Positions 1 to 10,136 of a stretch of 35,000 nt of DNA are shown in pieces. Made by a program: the position numbers and the translations under genes. Location: contig CM022670.1 of assembly GCA_012295275.1 (NCBI GenBank), positions 27,936,381 through 27,971,380 of the forward strand, given 5' to 3'. The stretch is from Chrysomallon squamiferum (lineage: Eukaryota > Mollusca > Gastropoda > Neomphalida > Peltospiridae). The notes under the pieces are model-generated. The model did no database searches. It was given only the letters and a program-made list of their open reading frames with translations, and had not been told where the DNA came from. Positions within the stretch are counted from its first letter, which is position 1; the number at the start of each line of letters is the position of its first letter.

Positions 1-169
1 CATCGAACATAAAACTTTATTTAATTCGTTTAACGCAAAAGTTAGCACGTGACACGTGATGAATTGTTAAGCGTCTGTGTTAATCAGTAAACAAATATTA
101 AAGATCTAAAAATAAACTGTTTTAACCAATTAAATAATATTATTTAAAAACAAACTAACAAAATAAATA

Positions 170-258
<89 letters not shown>
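170..258. repeat. (TAA)n / (TAAA)n microsatellite
   Basis: A run of TAA units followed by TAAA units. The rest of 1-1250 is AT-rich. Short open frames at 329-557 and 969-1211 have no recognisable motif and no clear splice sites, so I see no gene there. Confidence 0.9.
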
Positions 259-1604
259 TTATAAAAAAGAGAACAACTTAAGTCTATAAAGGTCAGTCAG
301 TAAATAACAAAATATAAACGTTTAAAAGGTGTTTGTCAACGCTATATGTGATATCTCAGTTCGAAAGAAAAGCTGGTATCGGAGTTTCCTTGAGAAATTT
401 ACTGTTACAAATAGTCCGGAAAGAGGAACGAAATATAGTCCGTTTCGTACTTTCAGGTCCTTTCCGAGAATTGTACACATTGGCTATTCAGTCCCAAATC
501 GATCGTCTTTTAACTGAGAGTAAAATTAACTTTTTAATTATAACCTCGCTACAATAATGATAATTTTCATTTTAATTTAATATCAAACTATTATAATTTA
601 GAAACATTATCTGTGGTAACCACATAATTTTTCAGTCAGCAGACAACATTCAACAAGACAGATAAGCTTAAATACATTTTATTCGACAACCAGGTGGACA
701 CAACAATTTAAGATACAAAATATAGTTAAATAAAATACGATAAACAACAACACATTACAAACAAAAAATTAAGATAACACAACTATAATAACAGGTAACA
801 CAACAATAATAACAAATAAATAACGTTATTTAACAAAATGTTTGTAAAAAAACCGATAAAGCAAATACAAAAATAAACTGAATAAAACAGATTCTGATGA
901 AATCTTTTAACAACGTTCGTGTTAACAATTAAGTTAACTGTGCATTCGTCCTCCATGTAAAATTCACATTGCTATATGCATTGCTTTTTTTGCATATATC
1001 ACTGTATATTGTACCAATTGAACTATATATAACACATTATAATTGTACAGTTTATGATATCAGGCGTCGTTGTCGCAATATTGCCGTCGTTATTCATAAC
1101 TGTTTGAGCATCCTGTTCACAAAGATACCAGCATATTCACCCCTTTTGTCCATTCTTTGTAGCGTTTTTATATCAAAAATCCATTTATCTGTATGGTGTA
1201 TGGAAGCCTAGAATAATTAAAAATAATTGTTTTATTTCAGAATAATCAGCAGATTTATTGAAAAATAGTTAAGCATTAAGAAAGAAAGAAAAAGAGAGAA
1301 AAGAAAGCAGATACTCCTTATACATTAATATGTGTTAACTTTAATTAATAGACTTATTTAAAAAAAATTAATTAAACATACAAGTTTATAATTAATTCCT
1401 GGTCGCTACTGTTTATGAGCTATTTACAAAACAACAAAAAAGATAGAATATAAATTTAAAAAAGAATAAAGATTCAAACAGTTATAAGAAAGAGAGAGAA
1501 AGAAAGAGAAAGTTACAGAAGCAACATCGGCGATATCGGGATTGAGACAATACTTAATTATAATAAAAAAAAAATAAACTGAATTGTTTGGAAGTTTATC
1601 TTAC

Positions 1605-1773
1605 TTGTAGTTTGAATACTTGTAGAAATCATAATTGCTGTTTGTAAATCAGTATCAGCTGCCAGCGACGACCCCGACGTCTTTGTCAGCTCGTCTGTGC
1701 ACACGGCGACATCAATGTTGCTTAATGGCATTTCCAAAAAGGCAGTTAGTCTGGCTGGTAGAACAATAGACAT
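1605..1773 (-). CDS. First coding exon of a small unknown gene (MSIVLPA family, copy 1)
   Basis: Function unknown. The exon begins with ATG at 1773 and the protein starts MSIVLPA, as does the two-exon gene at 13978-14506. It codes for about 56 residues. It then meets a strong splice donor (ACAA followed by GTAAGA) at 1605/1604, and reading through the donor soon gives an A/T-rich, implausible tail. The partner gene's first exon is 170 nt and this one is 169 nt. Beyond the first seven residues the proteins share little, apart from being rich in T, S, D and M. No matching second exon could be placed with confidence; a possible polyA signal (AATAAA on the minus strand) lies at 1254-1259. The call rests mainly on the shared start and the matching upstream promoter. 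It could be a decayed paralogue. Confidence 0.55.
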
Positions 1774-1924
1774 AATACTTATTGGTAGCTTTTCTTCTTC
1801 TTTTCTTTTTTTAGTAGTTCTTTTTCTTTTCTTTCTTTCTTTCTTTTCCTTTTTTCCTCTTTAAGTTCTTCTTTGGTTTCGCTTTATTATATTTTCTCCT
1901 TGAGGGATGTATACGTGTTGTGAT

Positions 1925-2050
1925 TTTCCCATCAGTTCGCAGCTAATTTATATCATTCCTGATTCCGATCTAATACTCATTTCTATTTTTAAATACGAGG
2001 ATTGCAGCCATTTACTGCAAGGAGAAGGCCAGGAAATCCGAGTGACGTTA
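1925..2050 (-). promoter_or_regulatory. Promoter of the copy-1 small gene: CRE-like, MEF2-like and TATA elements
   Basis: Reading on the minus strand, there is TAACGTCA at 2050-2043 (CRE/ATF-like), then CGGATTTCCT at about 2039-2030. TTAAAAATAG follows at 1992-1983 and fits the MEF2 consensus YTAWWWWTAR. TATAAAT lies at 1952-1946, about 173 bp before the ATG. The same elements in the same order, with 40 bp from MEF2-like site to TATA box in both, precede the gene at 13978. Just below the TATA box, GGGAAAATCA and CCCTCAAGG also match the other copy. Factor names are inferred from consensus only. Confidence 0.65.
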
Positions 2051-2225
2051 ACAACATGACAGATGCTGATTGGATGCTGAGTGTCATTCTCAAGAATATA
2101 TTTTAACATAACTGTGAATATTTAAAACCGTTCTCCGGAAATATGAATGTATAGGAGTGGATCCAGTATTTCAGAAAAAGGGTGGCCCGCCATATAGAAA
2201 CATAAAACAAATATATTTATTTAAA

Positions 2226-2452
2226 CACATACATACATACATACATACATATACATACACACATACATACACACACACATACATACATACATACATACAT
2301 ATATACATACATTCATATATACATACATACATACATACATATACATACACACATACATACACACACATACATACATGCATACATACATACATACATACAT
2401 ACATTCATATATATATACATACATACATCCATATATATATATACAAACATAT
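2226..2452. repeat. (CATA)n compound microsatellite
   Basis: Long CATA/CACA tetranucleotide array with some CATT and TATATA stretches. Open frames of HTYIHTYI or YVCMYVCM type on both strands are translations of this array. Confidence 0.95.
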
Positions 2453-2779
2453 GGTAAAATATATTTCATTAGTAAAAATACATTTTTGAATAAACAAATA
2501 TTGATTTGTCAAAAACAGGAATGGTGAAATCGCAACTGGAGCCCAACCTTTGCGCTCATGGAAACAGTATGTATTAATAGCTAGGTCTACTTCAGACATG
2601 TGAATGATTAATTTTTCTTGGTAAGTCCCTGGGAATGGTTTATTAAATGAATGTTACGTCATTTTCTTGCGAATTTCAAGAATTCATGAATGAGCAACAT
2701 CCAGCAATAGTGCATCAGGGAGAGATCCAGGATTTTTGAAAGGTGTGTGTGTACTGAAGAAAATAAACAAATAACAATT

Positions 2780-2780
2780 A

Positions 2781-2819
<39 letters not shown>

Positions 2820-2920
2820 TAATAATAATAATAATAAAATAAGTAAATAAATATAAATGATAAATAAATAAATAATAAACAAAATAAACATACATATATC
2901 CATATATACATACATACATA
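2780..2920. repeat. (ATA)n and (TAAA)n microsatellite
   Basis: Two ATA trinucleotide runs separated by a single AAT slip, followed by TAAA and CATA units. Confidence 0.9.
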
Positions 2921-3383
2921 CTACAACAGTACTTTTAGAATAGAAAAACAAAGAAACATACAAAATCAACAGGAAAATATATTCTAGTTTACTAAAGAAT
3001 TGTTTTAATAAGATAGTTAATTAATTTCTTGGCTGCAGACATATAGTCCATATATATATATATATTTTTACATAATTATCTGTATTGGCGAAGCATATCT
3101 CTCTAGGAGTGAAAACTCTTCGATATTTTCCGCTTTTCGGACATAAGTAATACATGTACCTGTTTACTTGCTGGGATGAGAACAGTTACATTTAATTTCT
3201 CTAGCTGTCTGTTTTAACAATGTTTGAACTTAGTGTGTTCCCACTTTCTGGCGTTTTTTATAACAATAAAAACAACAGCAGCAAAATGTTGGGTGGTCAG
3301 TACGCTTCAGTTACGCTTGTTAATTTAAACTTAAATCAAATTCAAATCAAATTAAATAAATAGATAGATAAATATATAATATT

Positions 3384-3385
<2 letters not shown>

Positions 3386-3423
<38 letters not shown>

Positions 3424-3450
3424 ATGGGTGGGGGGGCGGGTGTGGGTGTT
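3386..3450. repeat. (GT)n microsatellite with G-rich end
   Basis: GT dinucleotide run ending in GGTGGGGGGGCGGGTGTGGG. I see no gene in 2930-3680. Confidence 0.9.
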
Positions 3451-3701
3451 CGTGTGTGTCATCGCCGTAACTAGACTCTTTTTGAAATGAGACAAAAACA
3501 GTTAATCGCCGAGGTCCGTTGTCTTTCATCGCAACAACGTCGGTAGACTTCGAATGGTAAACGAATTCATTCAGTGGATGTCATTTCTATCGGGATAGAG
3601 ATTTATATTTTATATTTTTAAAATCAAATCTTTGCATTAAAAAAAAATAAAGTGGCCAATTTCGGTATGAGGCATTAGCCTCATTTGCCTCAGTGTAGTT
3701 A

Positions 3702-3715
3702 TGGCCGTGTGTGTG

Positions 3716-3748
<33 letters not shown>

Positions 3749-3838
3749 CTGTCTGTCTGTGTGTGTGTCTGTCTGTCTGTGTCTGTGTGTGTGTGTGTCT
3801 GTCTGTCTGTGTGTGTGTGTGTGTCTGTCTCTGTGTGT

Positions 3839-3877
<39 letters not shown>

Positions 3878-3998
3878 TGTGTGTGTCTGTGTGTGTGTCT
3901 GTGTGTATGTGTGTCTGTGTGTGTGTGTCTGTGTGTGTATCTGTGTGTGTGTGTCTGTCTGTCTATGTGTGTCTGTCTCTGTGTGTGTGTGTGTGTAA
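3702..3998. repeat. (GT)n/(GTCT)n compound microsatellite
   Basis: About 300 bp of GT and GTCT units, followed by an AAAC-type run to about 4030. The CVCV and THTH open frames here are low-complexity translations. Confidence 0.95.
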
Positions 3999-4402
3999 AC
4001 AAAAACAAACAAACAAACAAACCAAAAACAACAACAACCTGAAACCAAAAGAACTCAACAAACAAAAATGGCCCCAAAACAGCAACAAAAACAAAGCACA
4101 AACAACAGTCTCTCTCTCTAAATTAAATTTCTAAAATAAATAGCAAGAGTTACACCCCTTTAGAGTTTTTGCCGACGTGTAATAGATGTCGTAGTCGAAA
4201 TGCGTTTTGTTGATCGTTTATTGTTTTGTTATTTTTGTAGTCTCTAAGGCAAATCGTTATGAAAACGAGTTCAATTTCTCCACTATTAGCTATGTGTCAT
4301 CGATGTCTTTTCAAATTTATTTAACACAAAAACTGGCAGCCTTTACACGATCATGTTAACACATCAGGTTTAATAAGTATTTCTTCAATACTTATTTGCG
4401 TA

Positions 4403-4474
4403 GGGGATATAGCTCAGTGGTAGAGCATTCGACTGCAGATCGAGAGGTCCCCGGTTCGATCCCGGGTGTCCCCT
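4403..4474 (+). tRNA. tRNA-Cys (GCA), copy 1
   Basis: This is a 72-nt cloverleaf. The acceptor stem is GGGGATA with TGTCCCC, the D-arm GCTC/GAGC, and the anticodon stem TTCGA/TCGAG around loop CTGCAGA, which gives anticodon GCA (cysteine). The T-arm is CCCGG TTCGATC CCGGG. The unpaired last base is T, and U73 is the usual discriminator of tRNA-Cys. The A box (TAGCTCAGTGGT) and B box (GGTTCGATCCC) are intact. A run of nine T downstream, from about 4478, suits RNA polymerase III termination. It is the first unit of a tandem array with spacing of about 570-600 bp. Confidence 0.97.
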
Positions 4475-4546
4475 TAATTTTTTTTTATTTTATTATTATT
4501 ATTTTTAATTTAAATTAACATTTTATGATTTGCAATCTATATTTAT

Positions 4547-4569
4547 TCTATTCTATTCTATTCTATTCT
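4547..4569. repeat. (TTCTA)n microsatellite
   Basis: Short pentanucleotide run in the spacer between tRNA-Cys copies 1 and 2. Confidence 0.8.
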
Positions 4570-4872
4570 TTTTTAAAATAAATACTGAATAAAGCAAACC
4601 ATTATGGTTTGTATTGACATTAGTATACTTATATATTTTTTTTTTTACAGTTTATCTAAACTTGTATGCTAATTAAATAATAAAATTACAGTCAAGATAC
4701 AAATTTTAAAATGAATTTATTTAATTATAATGATTACTCCTTTAAAAAATAAACAACAACACAGTAAAAATGATAAAGAAAGAAAGTACAAGAAAAAAAC
4801 CCATAAAGTGTTTTAAAATAAAGTGCGAAAAATATATAAAATTAATTATTAATAAAATTATAACAATAGTTT

Positions 4873-4873
<1 letters not shown>

Positions 4874-4949
<76 letters not shown>
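4874..4949. repeat. (CT)n microsatellite
   Basis: Near-perfect CT run of about 76 bp ending 45 bp before tRNA-Cys copy 2. It codes for nothing; the LSLSLS frame is a translation of the run. Confidence 0.97.
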
Positions 4950-4950
<1 letters not shown>

Positions 4951-4993
4951 AAGTTTGGTGATTTAATTATGTTTTAGTATGTTATTTACGTAA

Positions 4994-5065
4994 GGGGATA
5001 TAGCTCAGTGGTAGAGCATTCGACTGCAGATCGAGAGGTCCCCGGTTCGAACCCGGGTGTCCCCT
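4994..5065 (+). tRNA. tRNA-Cys (GCA), copy 2
   Basis: Differs from copy 1 only in the T-loop/stem junction (GGTTCGAACCC in place of GGTTCGATCCC). All stems pair, the anticodon is GCA and the discriminator is T. TTTT follows within about 15 nt. It starts 591 bp after copy 1. Confidence 0.97.
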
Positions 5066-5111
5066 GAAATTAATTTTCTTTTCCATATTATTTTCTCTTT
5101 TATTACCATTC

Positions 5112-5153
<42 letters not shown>

Positions 5154-5211
5154 TAGAACAGCCTCCTGATTTAAAAAAATGATATTAACAAAAATAAAGA
5201 AACAAAGCAAA

Positions 5212-5325
5212 TAGATATCAATAAGATAGTTTAAATGAACTTATATGTTTTTTTTTTTTTTTTTTTTTTAATTAGTTACGTAATAGCAATTATTTGTCAA
5301 AATAAATAATTCGTGACAAAACAAA
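5212..5325. repeat. tRNA-array spacer repeat, copy a
   Basis: Spacer segment downstream of tRNA-Cys copy 2 that recurs at 5745-5860. Shared blocks include GATATCAATAAGA.AGTTTAAA, AATTAGTT, a TAGCAAT/TAGCTAT block and AATTCGTGACAAAA. This shows the array grew by duplication of tRNA plus spacer. Confidence 0.75.
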
Positions 5326-5562
5326 AAACTTTGAAACAACGTAATCAGTTTAAAACTAAGTAAACACGTATTACTTTGATTCACATTATGTCTAAGAAAA
5401 AGCAAACAAACAAACAATAAAAATAAAAACAAATTTGTAGATTCAGTTTCTCTATAAAGACTCACCCAAGGAAAACGAATATTAAAATAGGCTCGTTTTG
5501 ATAAAGTAAGATAAATATTTCCACTGAGTCTAGTATCTGCTATAACGACATACGCATGTAAT

Positions 5563-5634
5563 GGGGATATAGCTCAGTGGTAGAGCATTCGACTGCAGAT
5601 CGAGAGGTCCCTGGTTCGATCCCGGGTGTCCCCT
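5563..5634 (+). tRNA. tRNA-Cys (GCA), copy 3
   Basis: 72 nt, identical to copy 1 except CCTGG in the T-stem, which leaves a U-G pair. Anticodon GCA and discriminator T. TTTT follows at about 5640. It starts 569 bp after copy 2 and is the last intact unit before the first retrotransposon. Confidence 0.97.
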
Positions 5635-5744
5635 CAAATGTTTTATTGTTGATATTATTATTATTATAGTTTTTTAAATTTAAAATACTATTAACAACAA
5701 AAAGAAAAGAAGAAAGAAAAAAAAAAAAAAGAAACAAACGAAAA

Positions 5745-5860
5745 ATGATATCAATAAGACAGTTTAAACGGAATAAATAACTTATAAGGTTTGGTTTCTT
5801 AATTAGTTTAGTTATAGTAGCTATCTGTAAAAATAAACAATTCGTGACAAAATAAAACAA
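5745..5860. repeat. tRNA-array spacer repeat, copy b
   Basis: Matches 5212-5325. In the earlier unit the spacer continues about 240 bp to the next tRNA. Here it stops at about 5867, where retrotransposon coding sequence begins. Confidence 0.75.
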
Positions 5861-5875
5861 CAAAAGATTGCAGTT

Positions 5876-6560
5876 ATGGATTTAAGAAAAGAAATAATGA
5901 AGAAAAATATTTATAAAAAAAAAAAATGCACAGATACCACAAATGTCGAAAACAGCAAGAAAATCTCAGCAGGTGACATAGTTGATTGTGAGTGGCCAGG
6001 GGGTGGTGAAATTAGTGCTTGTGTACCGAAGCGATCTGACAGATATGACGTAACGCTGGATGATATTCTTCATGCCAGAATGATCGCAGAAAATGATGAA
6101 TTTAGAACTGAAAGGAATAAAAATGAAAGCTGGAGTTTTGCATTCTGAAACTACAGTTGTATCATTTTTACATTTGCCAGCCTACACAGATGATGAAATC
6201 ATAGAAGAAAAGCGAAAATCATTGAAAATAGAAATTTTGACACCTATTTATAGACGACTTTATAAAGGAACTAAAATTGCTGACGGAAAAAGATATGTGA
6301 AAGTTAAATTTCCCGAGAAGTGAAAAGTTTACCTTACTCTAAGAAATTTAGGACAGTAGAAGGGATTTTCTGTTTTACACGATAAGTAATGAAATTTTGT
6401 TACAGTTGTATGTCTGATAGCTACATACTCAAGGCTTGCCCAAATATAAAATGTCATTATAGCATTTTGCACGAAAAGTGTGGGAAGAAAGAAGATGAAT
6501 TTGAATGTTTGTCAGAGTACGACAGCGATGACTCAGAAAAACAGCGACTGTGACAGTGAC
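5876..6560 (+). pseudogene. Retrotransposon ORF1 remnant (nucleic-acid-binding protein)
   Basis: The remnant starts at ATG 5876 with a lysine-rich N-terminus. The frame shifts near 6120 and continues from about 6120 to 6323 with the motifs VVSFLHLPAY and KRYVKVKFP, the style of ORF1 proteins in L1/Tx1-like elements. After a further shift, about 6395-6475 reads with a CCHC zinc-knuckle-like spacing (C..C...... ACPNIKCH ... C). ORF1 proteins of this kind bind element RNA. At least two frameshifts and several stops follow, so it is non-functional. The family assignment is by motif style. Confidence 0.65.
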
Positions 6561-6984
6561 ATTGAGTGTGATATGGATAACGGGAAATCAAGGAAGATAA
6601 AATAAAGTGAAATAAAAAGTATCTACAAAATAAATGCAACAGAAATGAAAAAATAATAAGGAAAAACCGAAATCGCAAAGTGGACAAAAAACCGAAGGAA
6701 AAACCGATGAAAACACAACAGGGAAAAATACTAACACGGAAGCTGAAACCATCGAACAGAAAATAGTAAGCAGAGAAAAACGAGACTGACCATGCGTCCG
6801 TCAGAAGAAAAACTGTGGAGCTTGGTAGAAAATAGAAAACAAAACAGACAAGCAGCGCCCATCTAAAGTGTGAGAGAATATTAATAAAACGATGAATGAG
6901 TATGATGAGGGGAATATCGATACGCTATAGAATTTTTAAGAATGGATGATATTTTTATAACTTTTCTAATTATAATTATCATTT

Positions 6985-7470
6985 AGACTAAAAATGTAAA
7001 CGGACTGAGAGATACTGATAAATTGAATTCAGAATCAGCGACTATTAAAAGTAAACACGCTAATATTATTTTTCCTCAGGAACATTTTGGATAATAACTT
7101 TGTTGACAGATATAAACATCTATATATATTTATGGGACAAAAATGTATTTTATAACAATTGTTCAAATGAAAAAAGAACTTATAAGATTAAGTGGTTACG
7201 AAGCCAGGATTTCAAAAAATTAATCCTGAAATAGATGACGATGAATGTAGTTTCATAAATGTATGTGCGCCAAATTACACTGAAGAAAGAATTATATAAA
7301 CTTTTTGATTTTAGAAATAAAATAATGGCAGGAGATTTTAATGAATTTTTTTATCCTAATTTAGATTTAGATGTTAATAATAAAATTTTCATTATGAAAA
7401 GTAGTAATGAATTATAGTCAGTTATTTATAATTATAATTGACGAACAGAAATCCAGATAAGAGGCATTTA
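6985..7470 (+). pseudogene. Retrotransposon ORF2 endonuclease region (APE type), decayed
   Basis: Read across frames, the characteristic APE endonuclease motifs appear in order: NVNGLRD (6993-7013), Q-E (7077-7082), F-I-N-V-C-A-P-N (about 7252-7275) and AGDFNEF (7328-7351). GDFN is the catalytic-type motif of LINE endonucleases. NPDKRHLF comes near 7453-7476, where this family usually has a conserved N-P-x-K segment. Frameshifts and stops interrupt it. The endonuclease would nick target DNA to prime reverse transcription, which bears on the tRNA-targeting observation. Confidence 0.7.
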
Positions 7471-7474
7471 TTTT

Positions 7475-8230
7475 GTTTGCTGTCTTGAAATTATTCATTA
7501 ACAACATCCAGATTTATCCAACACAGATTTACAATGCTTACAGCATATTTTGAAATAGCTTCCAGATGAATAGAAAAGTTCTATTAACAGAAATGCTAAA
7601 CAGTTATCACAAATTAAAGATTTGTTTCTCTTTCATAATAATGAAATGATAAAAATGCCAGTACATTTACTGTTAAATTAATTTATTCTAAAAATGTTAA
7701 ATTATCTACTTGTGAAGAAAAATGGAATGAGCTTGGGGTTGATATATTATGTAAACCAGTTTGGAAAGTGATAAATTTACTGAATTTACTGACATAGATT
7801 TCAGAGTGGCACACCATGTAATATATATTTTTTGTAAATTGTACAAATATTGCAAAATCTCATCTAATATATGTCCTATGAGTTTGAAGAATGATGAACA
7901 TTTGTGCTATTTGTTTTTGAATTGTGATGAATTGTTTGATTTATACCTATCTTTCATGAAGTATGTGTTCAAATATTTAAGATCAGTTAGAAAGACTATT
8001 ACTAACTGAATGTTCTCTAGCAACAGAAAATTGTTCAATAGAATTTATAAATATCAATTTAGAGAATATCAGTCTTCAACAGGCTTGTGATAGTCGAACT
8101 GAAATTTAATGTAATAAGTATTTTTTACACATCACATGTATCAGTACTTTGAAACAATTATTTCAGTTTTTATTAATAAATATATTAAAAACAGCAGTTT
8201 TCTAGAATTAAAAGATGATGTACCTGTTTT
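7475..8230 (+). pseudogene. Retrotransposon ORF2 C-terminal region, decayed
   Basis: Aligns by eye with 10345-11210 of copy 2. Shared stretches include LPDE.KSSINRNAK, KFTEF.D.DFR.AHH, and a degraded zinc-finger-like segment near 7873-7927. There the copy-2 pattern C-P-V-C...H...C has become C-P-M-S...C. Several stops are present. Confidence 0.7.
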
Positions 8231-8339
8231 CTGATATTCTTTAGTGAACTGTAGGTTATCAATACCCACGAGTCATCAACATGTGTAAATGTGTTACTAT
8301 AAAATACAATGAATATATGTATATTCTGAATAGATAAGT

Positions 8340-8362
8340 GTGTGTGTGTGTGTGTGTGTGTT
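8340..8362. repeat. (GT)n run in the retrotransposon 3' UTR
   Basis: The same position in copy 2 has a GAGTGTGA-type repeat (11307-11340). This suggests the GT run grew from a GT-rich part of the element's 3' UTR. Confidence 0.7.
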
Positions 8363-8472
8363 TTTGTTGTTATGTAATGTTTTACTTTTGTTTTTGTTAT
8401 GAACTGTTTTACTTTTATTTATACACATCTGTTGATTTTATTAATAAGGATTAAAAAAAGAAAAAGAAAAAA

Positions 8473-8509
8473 GGAGAGGTCAACATTTCGAATCTGGGTG
8501 CCCCCCCCC
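8473..8509 (+). pseudogene. tRNA-Cys 3' fragment joined to retrotransposon copy 1
   Basis: GGAGAGGTC..., TTCGAA and CTGGGTG followed by a C run match the anticodon-stem 3' side, T-arm and acceptor 3' strand of tRNA-Cys, with several mismatches. It follows the A-rich tail of LINE copy 1 without spacer. The 5' half of the tRNA is absent. Confidence 0.7.
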
Positions 8510-8536
8510 GAAATTATTTATTTGTTTATTACAGGC

Positions 8537-8537
<1 letters not shown>

Positions 8538-8592
<55 letters not shown>

Positions 8593-8761
8593 GCTATTGT
8601 TATTGTTATTGTTGTTATTATTATTGTTGTTGTTGTTATTGTTACTGTTATTGTTACTGTTATTATTATTGTTGTTGTTGTTGTTATTGTTACTGTTATT
8701 GTTATTATTATTATTGTTATATTATTATTATTGTTATTGTTATTATTATTATTATTATTAT
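8538..8761. repeat. (TTA)n/(TTG)n compound microsatellite
   Basis: Long TTA array with TTG, CTG and TTGC variants. The poly-leucine frame on the plus strand is its translation. Confidence 0.95.
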
Positions 8762-8896
8762 CTTGTATTTAAGGAATGAACTAGTTTTATTCTATTAATT
8801 TATCATTTAAAACAGTAATGATAACGTTAGATCTAAATTATTAGCAATATACTGAATAAACATTTAAAAAACAATAATAATGATAATAATAAATAA

Positions 8897-8946
8897 GAGC
8901 ATTCGACTGCAGAGACAGAGGTCCCTTATTCGAACTGGGTGTCCCT
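8897..8946 (+). pseudogene. tRNA-Cys 3' part beginning exactly at nucleotide 21
   Basis: Starts GAGCATTCGACTGCAG, which is tRNA position 21 onward, preceded by an ATA/AAATA-rich tail rather than the expected 5' half. The anticodon GCA survives. The anticodon stem (AGACAGAGG in place of ATCGAGAGG), T-arm and acceptor strand have changes. There is no A box, so it is probably inactive. The junction base is the same as at 11431. Confidence 0.85.
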
Positions 8947-9068
8947 TACTATTTTAATTTTTAATAATATTTATTATTTTTAATGTTAATTGAAGAAAAG
9001 TTGTTGTTGATCATTATGATTATAGATGGGATTTATTTATTCATTTTCTTGTTTCATTGTTTTATTAG

Positions 9069-9069
<1 letters not shown>

Positions 9070-9120
<51 letters not shown>
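9070..9120. repeat. (TAA)n microsatellite
   Basis: Trinucleotide run in the spacer before tRNA-Cys copy 4. Confidence 0.9.
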
Positions 9121-9123
<3 letters not shown>

Positions 9124-9196
9124 CAACAAAATAAATTCAAATTTAAAAACACCTTAAAAAACATTCAAAAATGAACTATTAAAAATGATACTTGTC

Positions 9197-9268
9197 GGGG
9201 ATATAGCTCAGTGGTAGAGCATTCGACTGCAGATCGAGAGGTCCCCGGTTCGAACCCAGGTGTCCCCT
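9197..9268 (+). tRNA. tRNA-Cys (GCA), copy 4
   Basis: 72 nt with anticodon GCA and discriminator T. The T-stem 3' side reads CCAGG in place of CCGGG, giving one C-A mismatch, so it may be less stable. A and B boxes are otherwise intact. The first TTTT is about 25 nt downstream. Confidence 0.93.
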
Positions 9269-9791
9269 GAAACCTTTGTAACTTTATTATTAATTTTATT
9301 TTTATTTTATTTTATTTTATTATTTTTTTACATTTATGGATAACTAGAAGGCCTATTAATTAGTATTAATTTTCATCAGTATGATTGTAAATAACCAATT
9401 TTTAAAACATGTTTTATTATTGTTGTTTCTCATCACCGTTAGGAAGAAAAAAGACTTTAATTAATTTATTTATTTGGGTTAGTTTAACTAATAAAACCCT
9501 GCGAAAACCCAAATCATAAACGTTTTAAAACCTGAAAATTGTGAATAGGCTCGATCGAACTTTTTTTTAGCTCCAAAATAATAAATAGCGTATGACAAAT
9601 GCTCACTGAATTTTCCTTTATTTAATACACTAAGAAAAGCACATTTTGTTCGTCTTATATTTTAGCGAGTGCGTGAAGCATGTAAAAATTAAAAATAAGT
9701 AACAGCTGACACAGTTTCGGAGTTAGAAGAGTTTCAAATGGAACGAACTAAAATTTCATACTTGCAGCAATCTACGGGTTCGTTTCATGTC

Positions 9792-9863
9792 GGGGATATA
9801 GCTCAGTGGTAGAGCATTCGACTGCAGATCGAGAGGTCCCTGGTTCGAACCCGGGTGTCCCCT
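9792..9863 (+). tRNA. tRNA-Cys (GCA), copy 5
   Basis: 72 nt with all stems paired (one U-G in the T-stem), anticodon GCA and discriminator T. It starts 595 bp after copy 4. It is followed at once by a TTA run. The first run of four T lies about 65 nt downstream, so the terminator is poor compared with the other copies. Confidence 0.96.
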
Positions 9864-10136
9864 ATTATTATTATTATTATTATTGAAGGATGCGACAGTA
9901 ATAAAATTATGTTGTTATTGTTATTTGTTTTCTTATTTTAAATTAACCTAATGCCATACTTTAATAAAGTATTAATACTTGACAAATATTCACTAAACAT
10001 TTCTATTTACTAACACAGCAAATATAACACAACAGGCTCGTGCATTTCGTGTCGATTTGAGAGACAAGTCAAACAGACGTATTTGTTTGTATAATGGCAA
10101 CATCAACAACAATACAAAACCAAATTAATATAATAA

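Larger units (their letters stand above)
5868..8472 (+). mobile_element. L1/Tx1-like non-LTR retrotransposon, copy 1 (decayed, internally deleted)
   Basis: The element has ORF1 remnants (5876-6560), an APE-type endonuclease region of ORF2 (about 6985-7470), then the post-reverse-transcriptase C-terminal region (about 7475-8230) and a 3' UTR. The whole reverse transcriptase core is missing, with the junction near 7475. There the text jumps from endonuclease sequence (NPDKRHLF) to sequence matching copy 2 (VEIIH...). The many stops and frameshifts mean it is dead. Its A-rich tail (AAAAAAAGAAAAAGAAAAAA) abuts a degenerate tRNA-Cys 3' part at 8473. It runs in the same direction as the tRNA array. 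Confidence 0.85.

Noticed and set aside
329-557. Two overlapping open frames with ordinary composition
   Set aside because: No ATG in the better frame, no convincing splice sites, no recognisable motif and only 60-74 residues in AT-rich DNA.
3587-4134. Open frames of HTHT and CVCV type on both strands
   Set aside because: They lie wholly on a GT/GTCT microsatellite; no splice signals, start context or unique sequence.
8399-8779. 126-residue poly-leucine frame
   Set aside because: TTA/TTG microsatellite translation.
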